From Bacteroides acidifaciens (GTDB lineage: Bacteria; Bacteroidota; Bacteroidia; Bacteroidales; Bacteroidaceae), in NCBI RefSeq assembly GCF_903181435.1, contig NZ_CAEUHO010000001.1, positions 1,364,001-1,428,000 of the forward strand: a DNA stretch of 64,000 nucleotides, given 5' to 3'. Each line of letters opens with the position of its first letter. Position 1 is the first letter of the stretch. This document shows positions 10,419 through 18,555 of this stretch, piece after piece. Below the pieces are notes generated by a model that searched no databases, was not told the origin of the DNA, and saw nothing but the letters and a program-made list of their open reading frames with translations. A program made the translations under genes and the position numbers.

Positions 10419-10880
10419 TTAAATGATTGTGATTTCCTCACGTTTCTGTTCTTTCTCGCAATAATGGCATTTCACGATACAGTTGTCCTTGTCTATCACA
10501 TGGAATAGCGTAGACATTGGTTCATTGTTCGTGATGCATTTCGGATTGGCACATTTCACGATTCCACGAAGTTCATCCGGCATTCTCACTTCCTTCTTTT
10601 CCACCACCTCATAGTTGCGGATAATGTTCAACTTCACGTTCGGGGCGACTACCGAAATACGGTTAATCTCCTCATCGCAGAAAAACTTGTCCGCAATCTT
10701 GATGATGCCTTTCTTGCCCAGCTTCTTGCTTTCGAGATTGAACCCGATAGTGATATTGCTTTTCATTTGTTCCACGCCGAGCAGTTGCACTACGGTGAAG
10801 AGCTTCTCAGACGGGATATGGTCAATCACCGTCCCGTTTTCCAGGGCGGCCACTTGCAGTTCTTGTTTATTTTCGCTCAT
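10419..10880 (-). CDS. pyrI: Aspartate carbamoyltransferase regulatory subunit
   Basis: The 153-residue protein has the normal PyrI length. The N-terminal domain binds allosteric nucleotides ([10 protein letters not shown] near residue 14), and the C-terminal domain carries the four zinc cysteines (CANPKCITN and CHYCEK) that contact the catalytic subunit. It tunes pyrimidine synthesis through feedback on PyrB. Its start overlaps the pyrB stop by 4 bp (ATGA), so translation is coupled. Confidence 0.96.
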   Translation of the reverse strand: MSENKQELQVAALENGTVIDHIPSEKLFTVVQLLGVEQMKSNITIGFNLESKKLGKKGIIKIADKFFCDEEINRISVVAPNVKLNIIRNYEVVEKKEVRMPDELRGIVKCANPKCITNNEPMSTLFHVIDKDNCIVKCHYCEKEQKREEITII

Positions 10881-11818
10881 AATAAAATATCGTTTTTAAC
10901 GTCATCTAAAGTGATACCTAACACATCGCAAAGAATCGCTTCGCGGGCATACAGACCGTTTTGTGCCTGTTGGAAGTAATATGCTTTCGGATTATCGTCC
11001 ACGTCGTAAGCAATCTCGTTGACACGTGGCAGCGGGTGCAATATACGCAGGTTCGGACGGGTATTTTCCAGCATCTTGTTGCGGAGAATATACACGTTCT
11101 TCACCCGTTCATATTCCATCAGGTCGGTGAAACGTTCGCGTTGCACACGGGTCATATACAGAATATCGGCATCAGCGATAATCTCTTCGGAGAAGTCCGT
11201 ATGTTCAACGTATTTTATTTGGTGAGTCTTGCAATAGAGCTTGTATTCTTCCGGCATTTTCAACTCTTCGGGAGCGATAAAGTGGAAAGTGGGATTAAAG
11301 TGGCGCATTGCCATCAATAGTGAATGTACGGTACGTCCGTATTTTAAATCGCCTACCAGAAAAATATTCAGGTTCTCCAACGTACCTTGCGTCTTGTAGA
11401 TAGAGTAGAGGTCGAGCATGGTCTGCGACGGGTGCTGGTTGGCTCCGTCTCCTGCATTGACGATAGGCACCGGAGCCACTTCACTGGCATATCGTGCCGC
11501 TCCTTCGAGATAATGGCGCATGACGATAATGTCCGCATAGTTGCTCACCATCATAATCGTGTCTTTGAGTGTTTCCCCCTTCGAAGAGCTGGTTGCTTTG
11601 GGGTCAGTGAATCCGATAACCCGTGCACCGAGACGGTTGGCAGCTGTTTCAAAACTCAGGCGGGTGCGGGTAGAAGGCTCGAAGAACAGGGTTGCTACAA
11701 CCTTTCCTTGTAATAACCGGCGGTTGGGGTTCATTTCAAACTGCTTCGCCATTTCGAGCATGTAGAGGATTTTTTCTTTAGAATGTTCGGCAATGGTTAC
11801 TAAACTTCTGTTTTCCAT
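10877..11818 (-). CDS. pyrB: Aspartate carbamoyltransferase catalytic subunit
   Basis: The protein makes N-carbamoyl-aspartate from aspartate and carbamoyl phosphate, the first committed pyrimidine step. I place the start at the ATG at 11818 ([13 protein letters not shown]), giving 313 residues, the usual length; the open frame continues upstream to 11914, but those 32 extra residues are unlike the family. The carbamoyl-phosphate loop STRTR is at about residues 49-53, and HPSQTMLDL and LHPLPRVNE are present. It is the first gene of the operon pyrB-pyrI-flavin reductase-barrel protein. Confidence 0.96.
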   Translation of the reverse strand: MENRSLVTIAEHSKEKILYMLEMAKQFEMNPNRRLLQGKVVATLFFEPSTRTRLSFETAANRLGARVIGFTDPKATSSSKGETLKDTIMMVSNYADIIVMRHYLEGAARYASEVAPVPIVNAGDGANQHPSQTMLDLYSIYKTQGTLENLNIFLVGDLKYGRTVHSLLMAMRHFNPTFHFIAPEELKMPEEYKLYCKTHQIKYVEHTDFSEEIIADADILYMTRVQRERFTDLMEYERVKNVYILRNKMLENTRPNLRILHPLPRVNEIAYDVDDNPKAYYFQQAQNGLYAREAILCDVLGITLDDVKNDILL

Positions 11819-11861
11819 TTTGTTATATTTTATGTGGATAGAACTTGTTTTACCGGAGTGT

Positions 11862-11906
11862 AAAGGTACGAAGAATTTGTGAGAAGCACAGATTTTTCGT
11901 ACCTTT
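11862..11906 (-). terminator. Stem-loop between DUF4373-like gene and pyrB
   Basis: Perfect 11-bp arms AAAGGTACGAA (11862-11872) and TTCGTACCTTT (11896-11906) flank a 23-nt loop, just past the stop of the leftward gene at 11922. The T-run is better on the plus strand than on the minus strand, so its role as terminator or as a pyrB leader structure is uncertain. Confidence 0.5.
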
Positions 11907-11921
11907 TTTATCACCTTTTTA

Positions 11922-12710
11922 TCAGCCGGCTTGTTTCCGTCCGCCGGCTAACACCGCAATGATGTATTTCCCCGGTGCTCCGATTTTATTCCAGGACGTA
12001 TTGGAAAGCAGTTTCCACACCTGCGTGCCTTTCCTGCCATAATCCGACAGCCGGAGAATCGTCTGCCTCTCTTTCGGGTTTGTCACTTTGTGGCATTCCA
12101 GGCTTTCTATCAGCCCGGCTATGTTGTGCGTAGCCTGATTGTAAGCATACCCCGGAATCTCAAACGAAGCATCGCTTATTTCTTCTTCCTCAAGATTTTG
12201 TTTAGTTTGTTTTAGTTTAGTTTGTCCGGAAATGTCCTCATTTTCCGGGTTCACGTCCTCTTGAGTCGAAGAAATGTTTGCATTTTCATTGTTCATCACC
12301 TCCTTTTGTTTCCCTTTTCTCCTTTTTGTCTCTAATATATAAGGTAATTGGGAAAAGTCAATTTTCCGCCGTGTAGTCGCTTCGAACCATACTTCCTGAA
12401 TCCGTTCCGAGGTCAGTACACCATATTGCTCGTAAGTCTCCTTATGGAAAAATCCCTTTTCCAATAGCAGTCCCATAATTTTTACCATCATTTCCTCATT
12501 AATCCCGCCACCCACTTTACGGACGAAAATCAGGCTTTGTTCTTTTCCCCAAGAGATGTAATATCCCTCTTTATAGATTTTGCAAAGCAATCGCAGAACG
12601 ACATAAGAGGCTAAAACGCCAAATTTTGCTTCCAGCAATTCCATAACTTCTTCATCGAAAAAGTTGGCCGGTGTAGGGAAATAGGAGATTCCTTTGTTTA
12701 TCATACTCAT
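11922..12710 (-). CDS. DUF4373 (Lin1244/Lin1753-like) domain protein
   Basis: A 262-residue protein whose first 120 residues ([42 protein letters not shown]) resemble the DUF4373/Lin1244 N-terminal domain, a winged-helix-like region found in phage and plasmid replication-type proteins. The middle is acidic and low in complexity (about residues 130-180). The C-terminal 80 residues hold no domain that I recognise. Such proteins are common just upstream of Bacteroides capsule loci, but their role is not known. It is transcribed leftward with the two small genes upstream. Confidence 0.65.
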   Translation of the reverse strand: MSMINKGISYFPTPANFFDEEVMELLEAKFGVLASYVVLRLLCKIYKEGYYISWGKEQSLIFVRKVGGGINEEMMVKIMGLLLEKGFFHKETYEQYGVLTSERIQEVWFEATTRRKIDFSQLPYILETKRRKGKQKEVMNNENANISSTQEDVNPENEDISGQTKLKQTKQNLEEEEISDASFEIPGYAYNQATHNIAGLIESLECHKVTNPKERQTILRLSDYGRKGTQVWKLLSNTSWNKIGAPGKYIIAVLAGGRKQAG

Positions 12711-12733
12711 AATTCAATATGTTTTACTGAAAA

Positions 12734-13078
12734 TTAAACGATTGCTTTCCATTCCATCAGGTTGCTGATTCTGAATCTTCTCCATCCTTGTTGTTCCTCA
12801 CTCCAGTAGACAACAGACTCCTGCTTTACTGTTAACTTGAACTCCCGATGAAAGAATTTTTCGTATCCTACCAATGTACCTTTTTCCAGGCAGAATGTTC
12901 CGTCCTGTTTCTGAAAAGCTATCATTACATTTCCATATAGCATGCGTTTTACCAATTCCATACACTTCAGTACGATTCTTTCCGCACATATTTCCGAAAT
13001 TCCTTTTTCGGCGGCAATACGTTTTTTCCATATTGACATGTAGTCTTCAGACTTTTTTTTCTTACAATATTTTCTCAT
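12734..13078 (-). CDS. Small protein, possible SH3-barrel (DUF2693-like)
   Basis: A 114-residue basic protein. The C-terminal half (MIAFQKQDGTFCLEKGTLVG, VVYWSEEQQGWRRFRISNL) resembles the small SH3-like beta-barrel DUF2693 proteins of Bacteroides, which contain a KKDGT turn and a W-R-x-F-R strand. The N-terminus is Lys-rich. An internal ATG (MSIWKKR, residue 14) is an alternative start. It lies 23 bp upstream of the DUF4373-like gene and probably shares its transcript. The function is unknown. Confidence 0.55.
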   Translation of the reverse strand: MRKYCKKKKSEDYMSIWKKRIAAEKGISEICAERIVLKCMELVKRMLYGNVMIAFQKQDGTFCLEKGTLVGYEKFFHREFKLTVKQESVVYWSEEQQGWRRFRISNLMEWKAIV

Positions 13079-13139
13079 TATGTAATTTTTATTTAAAATT
13101 GATCACTCGTGTTTATTGCATAAACTTCCCCCTATCGGG

Positions 13140-13218
13140 ATAGTGACGGTATGCTGCAGATATAGCGTCACTATCCTCGTCTCATAGTGACGCCATCGCG
13201 ACTGGATAGCGTCACTAT
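13140..13218. repeat. Four alternating copies of ATAGTGACG
   Basis: ATAGTGACG occurs at 13140-13148 and 13184-13192 on the plus strand, and as CGTCACTAT at 13166-13174 and 13210-13218 on the minus strand. Three copies extend to the 10-mer ATAGTGACGC. The copies alternate in orientation with regular spacing, and the last pair forms a hairpin followed by TTTTTTT on the plus strand. This is the main content of the 217-bp gap between two leftward genes. Confidence 0.75.
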
Positions 13219-13295
13219 TTTTTTAGTAGAAGTTTACTGTTTTTCAGCCGGCGGAAAACGGCGGCAAAAGTAGAGCTTGTATCTCAACTGCACAA

Positions 13296-13706
13296 TTATT
13301 TTTGTAAAAACTTATTAGAGCCCTTCTCTTTAGCCTGTCTTTCCTTCTCTTTCTGTTGCTCCCGGAGAACTCCTCTGATTACGGATAGCTTGGTTTTTAT
13401 GCTGCTGATTTCCATTAACTTATACCCACCTTGCTTGGAGACGTACAAGTGCTCTTTTTTATGGATTTGTTTGGCTAAATCTTTTAGCTTTTTTGAGTGC
13501 TCCATATGAACGTTTCCCTCCTCAAATTTTTGGAGATATACTGTGAGAAGTGCCGTTTCATCTCCGGTCAGTCCGCCTCTTTTTTCCAGTTCTTCTTCAC
13601 TGATGATTTCCGCTTTCTTATATCTGCTGCCACTCTTTTCCCGATTTTGGGCATTGTTTTTTACTCGAGTTTTCGCTTCTCTTTTGGGTGTCTTTTTACT
13701 AGCCAT
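13296..13706 (-). CDS. Hypothetical basic protein
   Basis: A 136-residue, highly charged protein (Lys, Glu and Arg rich) with a basic N-terminal tail (MASKKTPKREAKTRVKNNAQ), a central helical segment (TGDETALLTVYLQKFEEGN) and a basic coiled-coil-like end (VLREQQKEKERQAKEKGS). No domain is recognised. The composition suggests a nucleic-acid-associated protein. It is the first of three leftward genes before the capsule integrase, from which it is divergent. Confidence 0.55.
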   Translation of the reverse strand: MASKKTPKREAKTRVKNNAQNREKSGSRYKKAEIISEEELEKRGGLTGDETALLTVYLQKFEEGNVHMEHSKKLKDLAKQIHKKEHLYVSKQGGYKLMEISSIKTKLSVIRGVLREQQKEKERQAKEKGSNKFLQK

Positions 13707-13836
13707 AATTTGCTAATTTTTACTTTAGTTAAAAATATTAAATATTAAAATATACTTTGGCAAGTGTGCGATAAAGCTGCGAAAAGATTTGTTTTTTTGC
13801 CGCTTGCCAAATGGTATATATATAAAATAACTAGTG

Positions 13837-14790
13837 ATGCAAATGACAAGTAAAAATGGATTTAGCCGGTGTGGAGAGCTCTACATCGGTCGTTTGCGAG
13901 AGGAGGGTCGCCATTCCACGGCGCATGTTTATAAAAACGCCCTCTTTTCTTTCAGCAAATTCTGCGGCATATCCAATGTGTCGTTCAGACAAGTCACCCG
14001 TGGACGTTTACGATGCTACGGGCAGTATCTTTATGAGTGTGGCTTGAAGCCCAATACGATTTCTACGTATATGCGTATGCTCCGTAGTATTTACAATCGG
14101 GGAGTGGAAGCAGGGAATACCCCTTACGTGCCGCGATTGTTCGGTGATGTCTATACGGGGGTCGATGTCCGTCAGAAAAAAGCTTTGCCAATTGACGAAT
14201 TGCACAAGCTTCTGTATGAAGACCCGAAGTCGGAGCGTTTACGTCGTACGCAAGCCATTGCCACCCTGATGTTTCAGTTTTGCGGAATGTCGTTCGCCGA
14301 CTTGGCTCATCTGGAGAAATCGTCTTTGGAAAGCAATGTTCTGCGTTATAACCGTGTCAAGACCAAAACTCCCATGAGTGTGGAGGTGTTGGACAGCGCA
14401 AGGGAGATGATTGAGCAACTACGGAACAAGCAGGATTCTTTGCCCGGTTGTCCGGATTATCTGTTTGATATTCTCCGTGGTGACAAGAGACGGAAAGACG
14501 AACGTGCTTACCGTGAATATCAGTCCGCTCTCCGCCGGTTTAATAGTAATTTAAAGGATTTGGCAAGGGCGTTGCATCTGAAATCTTCGGTTTCTTCCTA
14601 TACGCTTCGTCATTCCTGGGCTACTACCGCCAAATACCGGGGAGTCTCAATTGAGATGATTAGCGAATCATTGGGGCACAAATCTATAAAAACCACACAA
14701 ATCTACTTGAAAGGCTTCGGGCTTAGAGAACGTACAGAGGTAAATAAAGGGAATTTATCTTACGTTAGGAACTACTGCGCTAGCAGATAA
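13837..14790 (+). CDS. Tyrosine-type site-specific integrase (capsule-associated)
   Basis: The 317-residue recombinase has an N-terminal SAM-like DNA-binding domain (YIGRLREEGRHSTAHVYKNA) and a C-terminal catalytic domain. Visible catalytic elements are the beta-hairpin lysine (KTKTPMS), YTLRHSWATTA with Arg II, LGHKSIKTTQIYL with the box III histidine and the tyrosine nucleophile. At the place where Arg I is usual (RGM...D), Cys149 is found (FCGMSFADLAHL). I start at the ATG at 13837 rather than the GTG three bases before. It lies directly beside a segment bounded by inverted repeats and is the obvious candidate for its invertase. If the promoter in that segment fires as sequenced, it would make antisense RNA to this gene. 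Confidence 0.88.
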   Translation: MQMTSKNGFSRCGELYIGRLREEGRHSTAHVYKNALFSFSKFCGISNVSFRQVTRGRLRCYGQYLYECGLKPNTISTYMRMLRSIYNRGVEAGNTPYVPRLFGDVYTGVDVRQKKALPIDELHKLLYEDPKSERLRRTQAIATLMFQFCGMSFADLAHLEKSSLESNVLRYNRVKTKTPMSVEVLDSAREMIEQLRNKQDSLPGCPDYLFDILRGDKRRKDERAYREYQSALRRFNSNLKDLARALHLKSSVSSYTLRHSWATTAKYRGVSIEMISESLGHKSIKTTQIYLKGFGLRERTEVNKGNLSYVRNYCASR

Positions 14791-14829
14791 TTATAGTGTA
14801 ATATATTGGTAATCAGTGATAATAATCAC

Positions 14830-14852
14830 CCGTTACTTCTTAGGTAACGGAT
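14830..14852 (+). repeat. Left inverted repeat of the switch
   Basis: CCGTTAC-TTCTTAG-GTAACGG followed by AT. The 23 bases are the exact reverse complement of 15090-15112. The 7-bp arms are themselves palindromic around a 7-bp core, as expected for a tyrosine-recombinase crossover site. Confidence 0.95.
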
Positions 14853-14864
14853 TTAAATTTGAGG

Positions 14865-14896
14865 CAAAGATAGACAAAAACATAGATAGCATACAA
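14865..14896 (-). promoter_or_regulatory. Promoter inside the switch, pointing left
   Basis: Minus strand TTG (14894-14896), a 21-bp spacer, and TATCTTTG (14865-14872) match the Bacteroides promoter consensus. As sequenced it reads into the 3' end of the integrase on the antisense strand. After inversion it would read into upxY. Confidence 0.8.
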
Positions 14897-14948
14897 ATAT
14901 TTCTTCACTTTTTTTAGTTTTATCTGAAACATAGGGCAAAAAACTATC

Positions 14949-14979
14949 TGAACATGAAATCGTGGATTTTTCATGTTCA
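14949..14979. terminator. Hairpin inside the invertible segment
   Basis: Perfect 11-bp arms TGAACATGAAA / TTTCATGTTCA around a 9-nt loop, with ATTTTTAT soon after on the plus strand. It could stop read-through from the integrase into the capsule genes in the OFF state. Confidence 0.5.
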
Positions 14980-15089
14980 ATCATTTTTATTGCCTAATCC
15001 GAAGAGGCTTCTCGTTGATTATAAGGCAATTTCATCTTTTCTCCCCTGTCTATGTGTGTAATTTCCTTTTTCATTGTTGTATGTGACTT

Positions 15090-15112
15090 ATCCGTTACCT
15101 AAGAAGTAACGG
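15090..15112 (-). repeat. Right inverted repeat of the switch
   Basis: AT followed by CCGTTAC-CTAAGAA-GTAACGG, the exact reverse complement of 14830-14852. It ends 21 bp before the upxY start codon. Confidence 0.95.
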
Positions 15113-15133
15113 ACAAATATGGGGTAAAAAAAC

Positions 15134-15706
15134 ATGATTTTAACAAAGAGAAAATCAGTAATTGCTGGGCCTAGTAATGGGACAGGGGAAGGCGTAGCAC
15201 ACTCTAAACGTTGGTATGTAGCTTTGGTTCGCATGCATCACGAAAAGAAAGTCTCGGAACATTTATCTAAGATGGGGATTGAGAATTTTGTTCCGGTTCA
15301 ACAAGAGGTTCACCAGTGGAGTGACCGTCGTAAAGTAGTCGAATCAGTCTTGCTTCCAATGATGGTGTTTGTACACGCTGATGTAAAAGAACGCAAAGAA
15401 GTCCTTTCCTTTTCTACAGTTAGTCGGTATATGGTAATGCGTGGTGAGAGCAGTCCGACTGTCATTCCTGATGAGCAGATGGCTCGTTTCCGTTTTATGC
15501 TTGATTATTCCGAAGATGTCATTTCCATGAACAGTGCTCCTTTGGCACGTGGTGAAAAGGTTCGCGTCATCAAAGGTCCTTTGACGGGGCTTGTGGGTGA
15601 ACTTGTCAATGTTGACGGCAAGAGTAAGATTGCCGTCCGGTTAAATATGCTTGGATGTGCTTGTGCTGACATGCCAATGGGGTATGTAGAACCGGTGAGG
15701 TCTTGA
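15134..15706 (+). CDS. UpxY-family transcription antiterminator (NusG-like)
   Basis: The 190-residue protein has a NusG N-terminal (NGN) domain (RWYVALVRMHHEKKVSEHL, about residues 26-44; VLLPMMVFVHADV near 73-85) and a C-terminal KOW-like segment (GEKVRVIKGPLTGLVGELV). UpxY proteins are the first products of Bacteroides capsule operons and let RNA polymerase pass through the long downstream operon. It is the first gene after the invertible promoter. No upxZ-like gene follows, although upxZ often accompanies upxY; the next gene starts 52 bp downstream. Confidence 0.93.
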   Translation: MILTKRKSVIAGPSNGTGEGVAHSKRWYVALVRMHHEKKVSEHLSKMGIENFVPVQQEVHQWSDRRKVVESVLLPMMVFVHADVKERKEVLSFSTVSRYMVMRGESSPTVIPDEQMARFRFMLDYSEDVISMNSAPLARGEKVRVIKGPLTGLVGELVNVDGKSKIAVRLNMLGCACADMPMGYVEPVRS

Positions 15707-15758
15707 TTTTAATTTCTGATTGCATCTCTGATACACAATTTTATTCGTTTATACTACA

Positions 15759-17690
15759 ATGGAAAAAACATTAAGGGGTATAGCTCAATACGCTCGTAAG
15801 AATTATTTGAGTTATTGGATCATTTTGGGTATTGATACGGTGGTATCTGTTTTATGTTCATTGGTCGCTTATGCCGTTATTCATTATATGGCGCATGTTC
15901 CGATGAGTGACCGGGTGCTTTGTCTGTTGGTTGGCGTTTCTTTGGCGGCAAGTGTTGCCGGAGCCTTGTTGTTTCATACCTATCGCAATACTATCCGCTT
16001 TTCTCAGGCACGCGAGCTTTGGCGTATCATGTGCGCTGTATTATTCAAGATAGGATGTTTGTTCGTGATTTCTTTTTGGATCATATCCGACACACAACTG
16101 CTTGATAATTATAAAGTCTCCTACCTTCTGTTTGACGGTCTGTTGACACTGGTTGCGCTGACGGTCTTTCGTGTTTCGCTTATCATCACTTACGATCTTT
16201 TGTTGGATTGGGTAAATAAAAAGAATACACGTATCCTTATTTATGGTGTTGACGAAGAGAGTGTGGCCTTGAAGTTACGTCTCCGTGACAGTGCGCATTA
16301 TAAGGTCGCAGGCTTTTATGTTTATGGCAAAAACAACAGCCGTCGCCACTTGGCGGATCTTCCTATTTATTATTTTGAGAACGAAGCGGATGTTGACTAT
16401 ATAATACGCAAGCGTGGTATTAAGGGTATTCTGTTTGCCCGTTATGAGGATACCCGTCTGGAGGAGAACCGCCTTTTGGAGTATTGTAAAAGCAATAAGC
16501 TTAAAACTCTGATTGCTCCCACTATCAGTGAGGCGGATTCCGACGGTAATTTCCACCAGTGGATACGCCCCATTAAGATTGAAGACTTGTTGGGTCGTGC
16601 TGAAATAAACATCAATCTTCGTCAGGTCGCCGAAGAATTCCAGGGCAAGGTTGTGTTAGTAACCGGTGCTGCCGGTAGTATCGGCAGTGAACTTTGCCGT
16701 CAGCTTGTACAGATGGGCATTCAGAAACTCATCATGTTTGACTCTGCCGAGACTCCTTTGCATAATGTCCGTCTTGAATTCGAGAAGAATTATCCTGCCA
16801 TAGATTTTATTCCTGTGATTGGTGATGTGCGTGTGAAAGAACGCGTACGTATGGTATTCGAGCTCTATCATCCACAAATTGTCTTTCATGCTGCCGCTTA
16901 CAAACATGTACCTTTGATGGAGGAAAATCCTTGCGAAGCTGTTCTGGTGAATGTCACAGGTTCCCGTCAGGTAGCTGATATGGCAGTAGAATATGGTGCT
17001 GAAAAAATGATCATGGTCTCTACTGATAAAGCCGTTAATCCTACCAATGTGATGGGGTGTTCTAAACGTCTGGCGGAAATCTATGTACAGAGTCTGGGAT
17101 GTGCCATCCGTGAGGGTAAGGTTAAGGGACATACGAAATTCATCACTACCCGTTTCGGTAATGTCTTGGGTAGTAACGGTTCTGTGATTCCCCGCTTTAG
17201 GGAACAGATAGAGAATGGAGGACCTGTTACAGTCACTCACCCTGATATCATCCGCTTCTTTATGACTATTCCTGAGGCTTGCCGTTTGGTAATGGAAGCC
17301 GCTACGATGGGAGAGGGTAATGAGATATTTGTCTTTGAGATGGGTAAGGCCGTTAAGATTGTGGACTTGGCTACCCGTATGATTGAACTGGCTGGTTATC
17401 GTCCGGGAGAGGATATCAAGATAGAATTCACCGGCTTGCGCCCTGGTGAGAAACTTTATGAAGAAGTATTGAGTGATAAGGAAAATACAATTCCGACCGA
17501 GAATAAAAAGATTATGATAGCTAAAGTCCGTCGGTATGAGTATGCCGATATCCTTGATACGTACACAGAGTTTGAGAGACTTTCCCGTGCGGTTAAGATT
17601 ATGGATACGGTCAGACTGATGAAGATAGTGGTTCCTGAATTCAAATCAAAGAATTCTCCGCGATTTGAGGTATTGGATAAAGAACAATAA
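15759..17690 (+). CDS. Membrane sugar-nucleotide 4,6-dehydratase (WbpM/CapD/FlaA1-like)
   Basis: The 643-residue protein has about four N-terminal membrane helices (residues 17-130), a nucleotide-binding middle part, and a C-terminal extended SDR domain. The NAD loop is VTGAAGSIGSELC (about 300-312). The catalytic stretch STDKAVNPTNVMGCSKR has Met where most SDRs have Tyr, as in WbpM. These enzymes act at the inner membrane on UDP-GlcNAc-type sugars and make the deoxy-amino-sugar precursors of capsules. The large two-part form is the usual second gene of such loci. It is followed tightly by the export genes. Confidence 0.9.
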   Translation: MEKTLRGIAQYARKNYLSYWIILGIDTVVSVLCSLVAYAVIHYMAHVPMSDRVLCLLVGVSLAASVAGALLFHTYRNTIRFSQARELWRIMCAVLFKIGCLFVISFWIISDTQLLDNYKVSYLLFDGLLTLVALTVFRVSLIITYDLLLDWVNKKNTRILIYGVDEESVALKLRLRDSAHYKVAGFYVYGKNNSRRHLADLPIYYFENEADVDYIIRKRGIKGILFARYEDTRLEENRLLEYCKSNKLKTLIAPTISEADSDGNFHQWIRPIKIEDLLGRAEININLRQVAEEFQGKVVLVTGAAGSIGSELCRQLVQMGIQKLIMFDSAETPLHNVRLEFEKNYPAIDFIPVIGDVRVKERVRMVFELYHPQIVFHAAAYKHVPLMEENPCEAVLVNVTGSRQVADMAVEYGAEKMIMVSTDKAVNPTNVMGCSKRLAEIYVQSLGCAIREGKVKGHTKFITTRFGNVLGSNGSVIPRFREQIENGGPVTVTHPDIIRFFMTIPEACRLVMEAATMGEGNEIFVFEMGKAVKIVDLATRMIELAGYRPGEDIKIEFTGLRPGEKLYEEVLSDKENTIPTENKKIMIAKVRRYEYADILDTYTEFERLSRAVKIMDTVRLMKIVVPEFKSKNSPRFEVLDKEQ

Positions 17691-17703
17691 ACTAGAATAT
17701 ATT

Positions 17704-18546
17704 ATGAACAATTCATTTTGCATTGCTGTGAGTATGCGGAAAAAAGCCGGAGGGATACTTTCCTGCCTGTTTGTACTCCTTCTGCTTGCTTCCTGCCAGT
17801 CATACAAGAAAGTCCCCTATCTGCAGGACTCAGAAGTTGTGGGACAGGCTGTTCAACAGGAAACTCTGTATGATGCCAGGATAATGCCTAAGGATCAGCT
17901 TACTATCATGGTGTCATGTACCAACCCTGAATTGGCAGCTCCTTTCAACCTGGGAGCGAGCGGTTCCGCCGGTATGATTGCCGGAAACTCACAGGGTGCT
18001 TCCCAATCTTCCCCACAGACTTATCTGGTGGATAATGAGGGTAATATCAATTTTCCTGTATTGGGGATATTGAAAGTAGGGGGACTGACCAAGAAAGAGG
18101 TGGAGCAAATGATAGTGGAGAAACTTAAACCTTATATCAAAGAAACTCCGATTGTTACTGCCCGTATGGTCAACTATAAAATCTCTGTGTTAGGAGAGGT
18201 CGCTAGTCCTGGTACATTCACTATCAGCAATGAGAAAGTGAATCTGTTGGAGGCCTTGGCCATGGCGGGTGATATGACCATTTATGGCATGCGTGACAAT
18301 GTAAAATTGATTCGTGAAGGTGCCGACGGTAAGCAGCAGATTATAACGTTGGATTTGAATAAGGCTGAAACTATCCTTTCCCCTTACTATTGGTTGCAGC
18401 AGAACGATATTATATATGTAACTCCTAACAAAGCGAAGGCACGTAATTCAGATATCAGTAATAGCACAAGTCTTTGGTTCTCTGCTACTGCTATTTTGGT
18501 GTCATTAGCGAATATATTAGTAACAATCTTCAAAATCAAAAAGTAG
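17704..18546 (+). CDS. Polysaccharide export lipoprotein (Wza-like)
   Basis: The protein is 280 residues from the ATG at 17704; the upstream in-frame start overlaps the previous gene. A lipoprotein signal ends LLLLASC with lipidated Cys31; an internal ATG at 17734 (MRKKAGG) would give a more usual signal length. A polysaccharide export domain (YDARIMPKDQLTIMVS, TYLVDNEGNINFPVLG) is followed by an SLBB-type domain (ISVLGEVASPGTFTI) and a C-terminal hydrophobic helix (SATAILVSLANILVTIF). It forms the outer-membrane export channel and works with the tyrosine autokinase encoded next. Confidence 0.92.
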   Translation: MNNSFCIAVSMRKKAGGILSCLFVLLLLASCQSYKKVPYLQDSEVVGQAVQQETLYDARIMPKDQLTIMVSCTNPELAAPFNLGASGSAGMIAGNSQGASQSSPQTYLVDNEGNINFPVLGILKVGGLTKKEVEQMIVEKLKPYIKETPIVTARMVNYKISVLGEVASPGTFTISNEKVNLLEALAMAGDMTIYGMRDNVKLIREGADGKQQIITLDLNKAETILSPYYWLQQNDIIYVTPNKAKARNSDISNSTSLWFSATAILVSLANILVTIFKIKK

Positions 18547-18555
18547 CATTGTAAT

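Larger units (their letters stand above)
14830..15112. promoter_or_regulatory. Invertible promoter segment (phase switch)
   Basis: The segment is bounded by perfect 23-bp inverted repeats at 14830-14852 and 15090-15112. Each repeat has recombinase-site form: CCGTTAC, a 7-bp asymmetric core (TTCTTAG), then GTAACGG. A consensus promoter lies inside near the left end and points left, so capsule transcription should be OFF in this molecule. Inversion would put its -7 box at 15070-15077, pointing at upxY (15134). It fills most of the 343-bp gap between the integrase and upxY. No gene lies inside. Confidence 0.9.

Noticed and set aside
14854..14861. TAAATTTG on the plus strand inside the switch as a capsule promoter
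   Set aside because: It matches the -7 box, but there is no TTG 19-21 bp upstream, and the minus-strand promoter nearby fits better.
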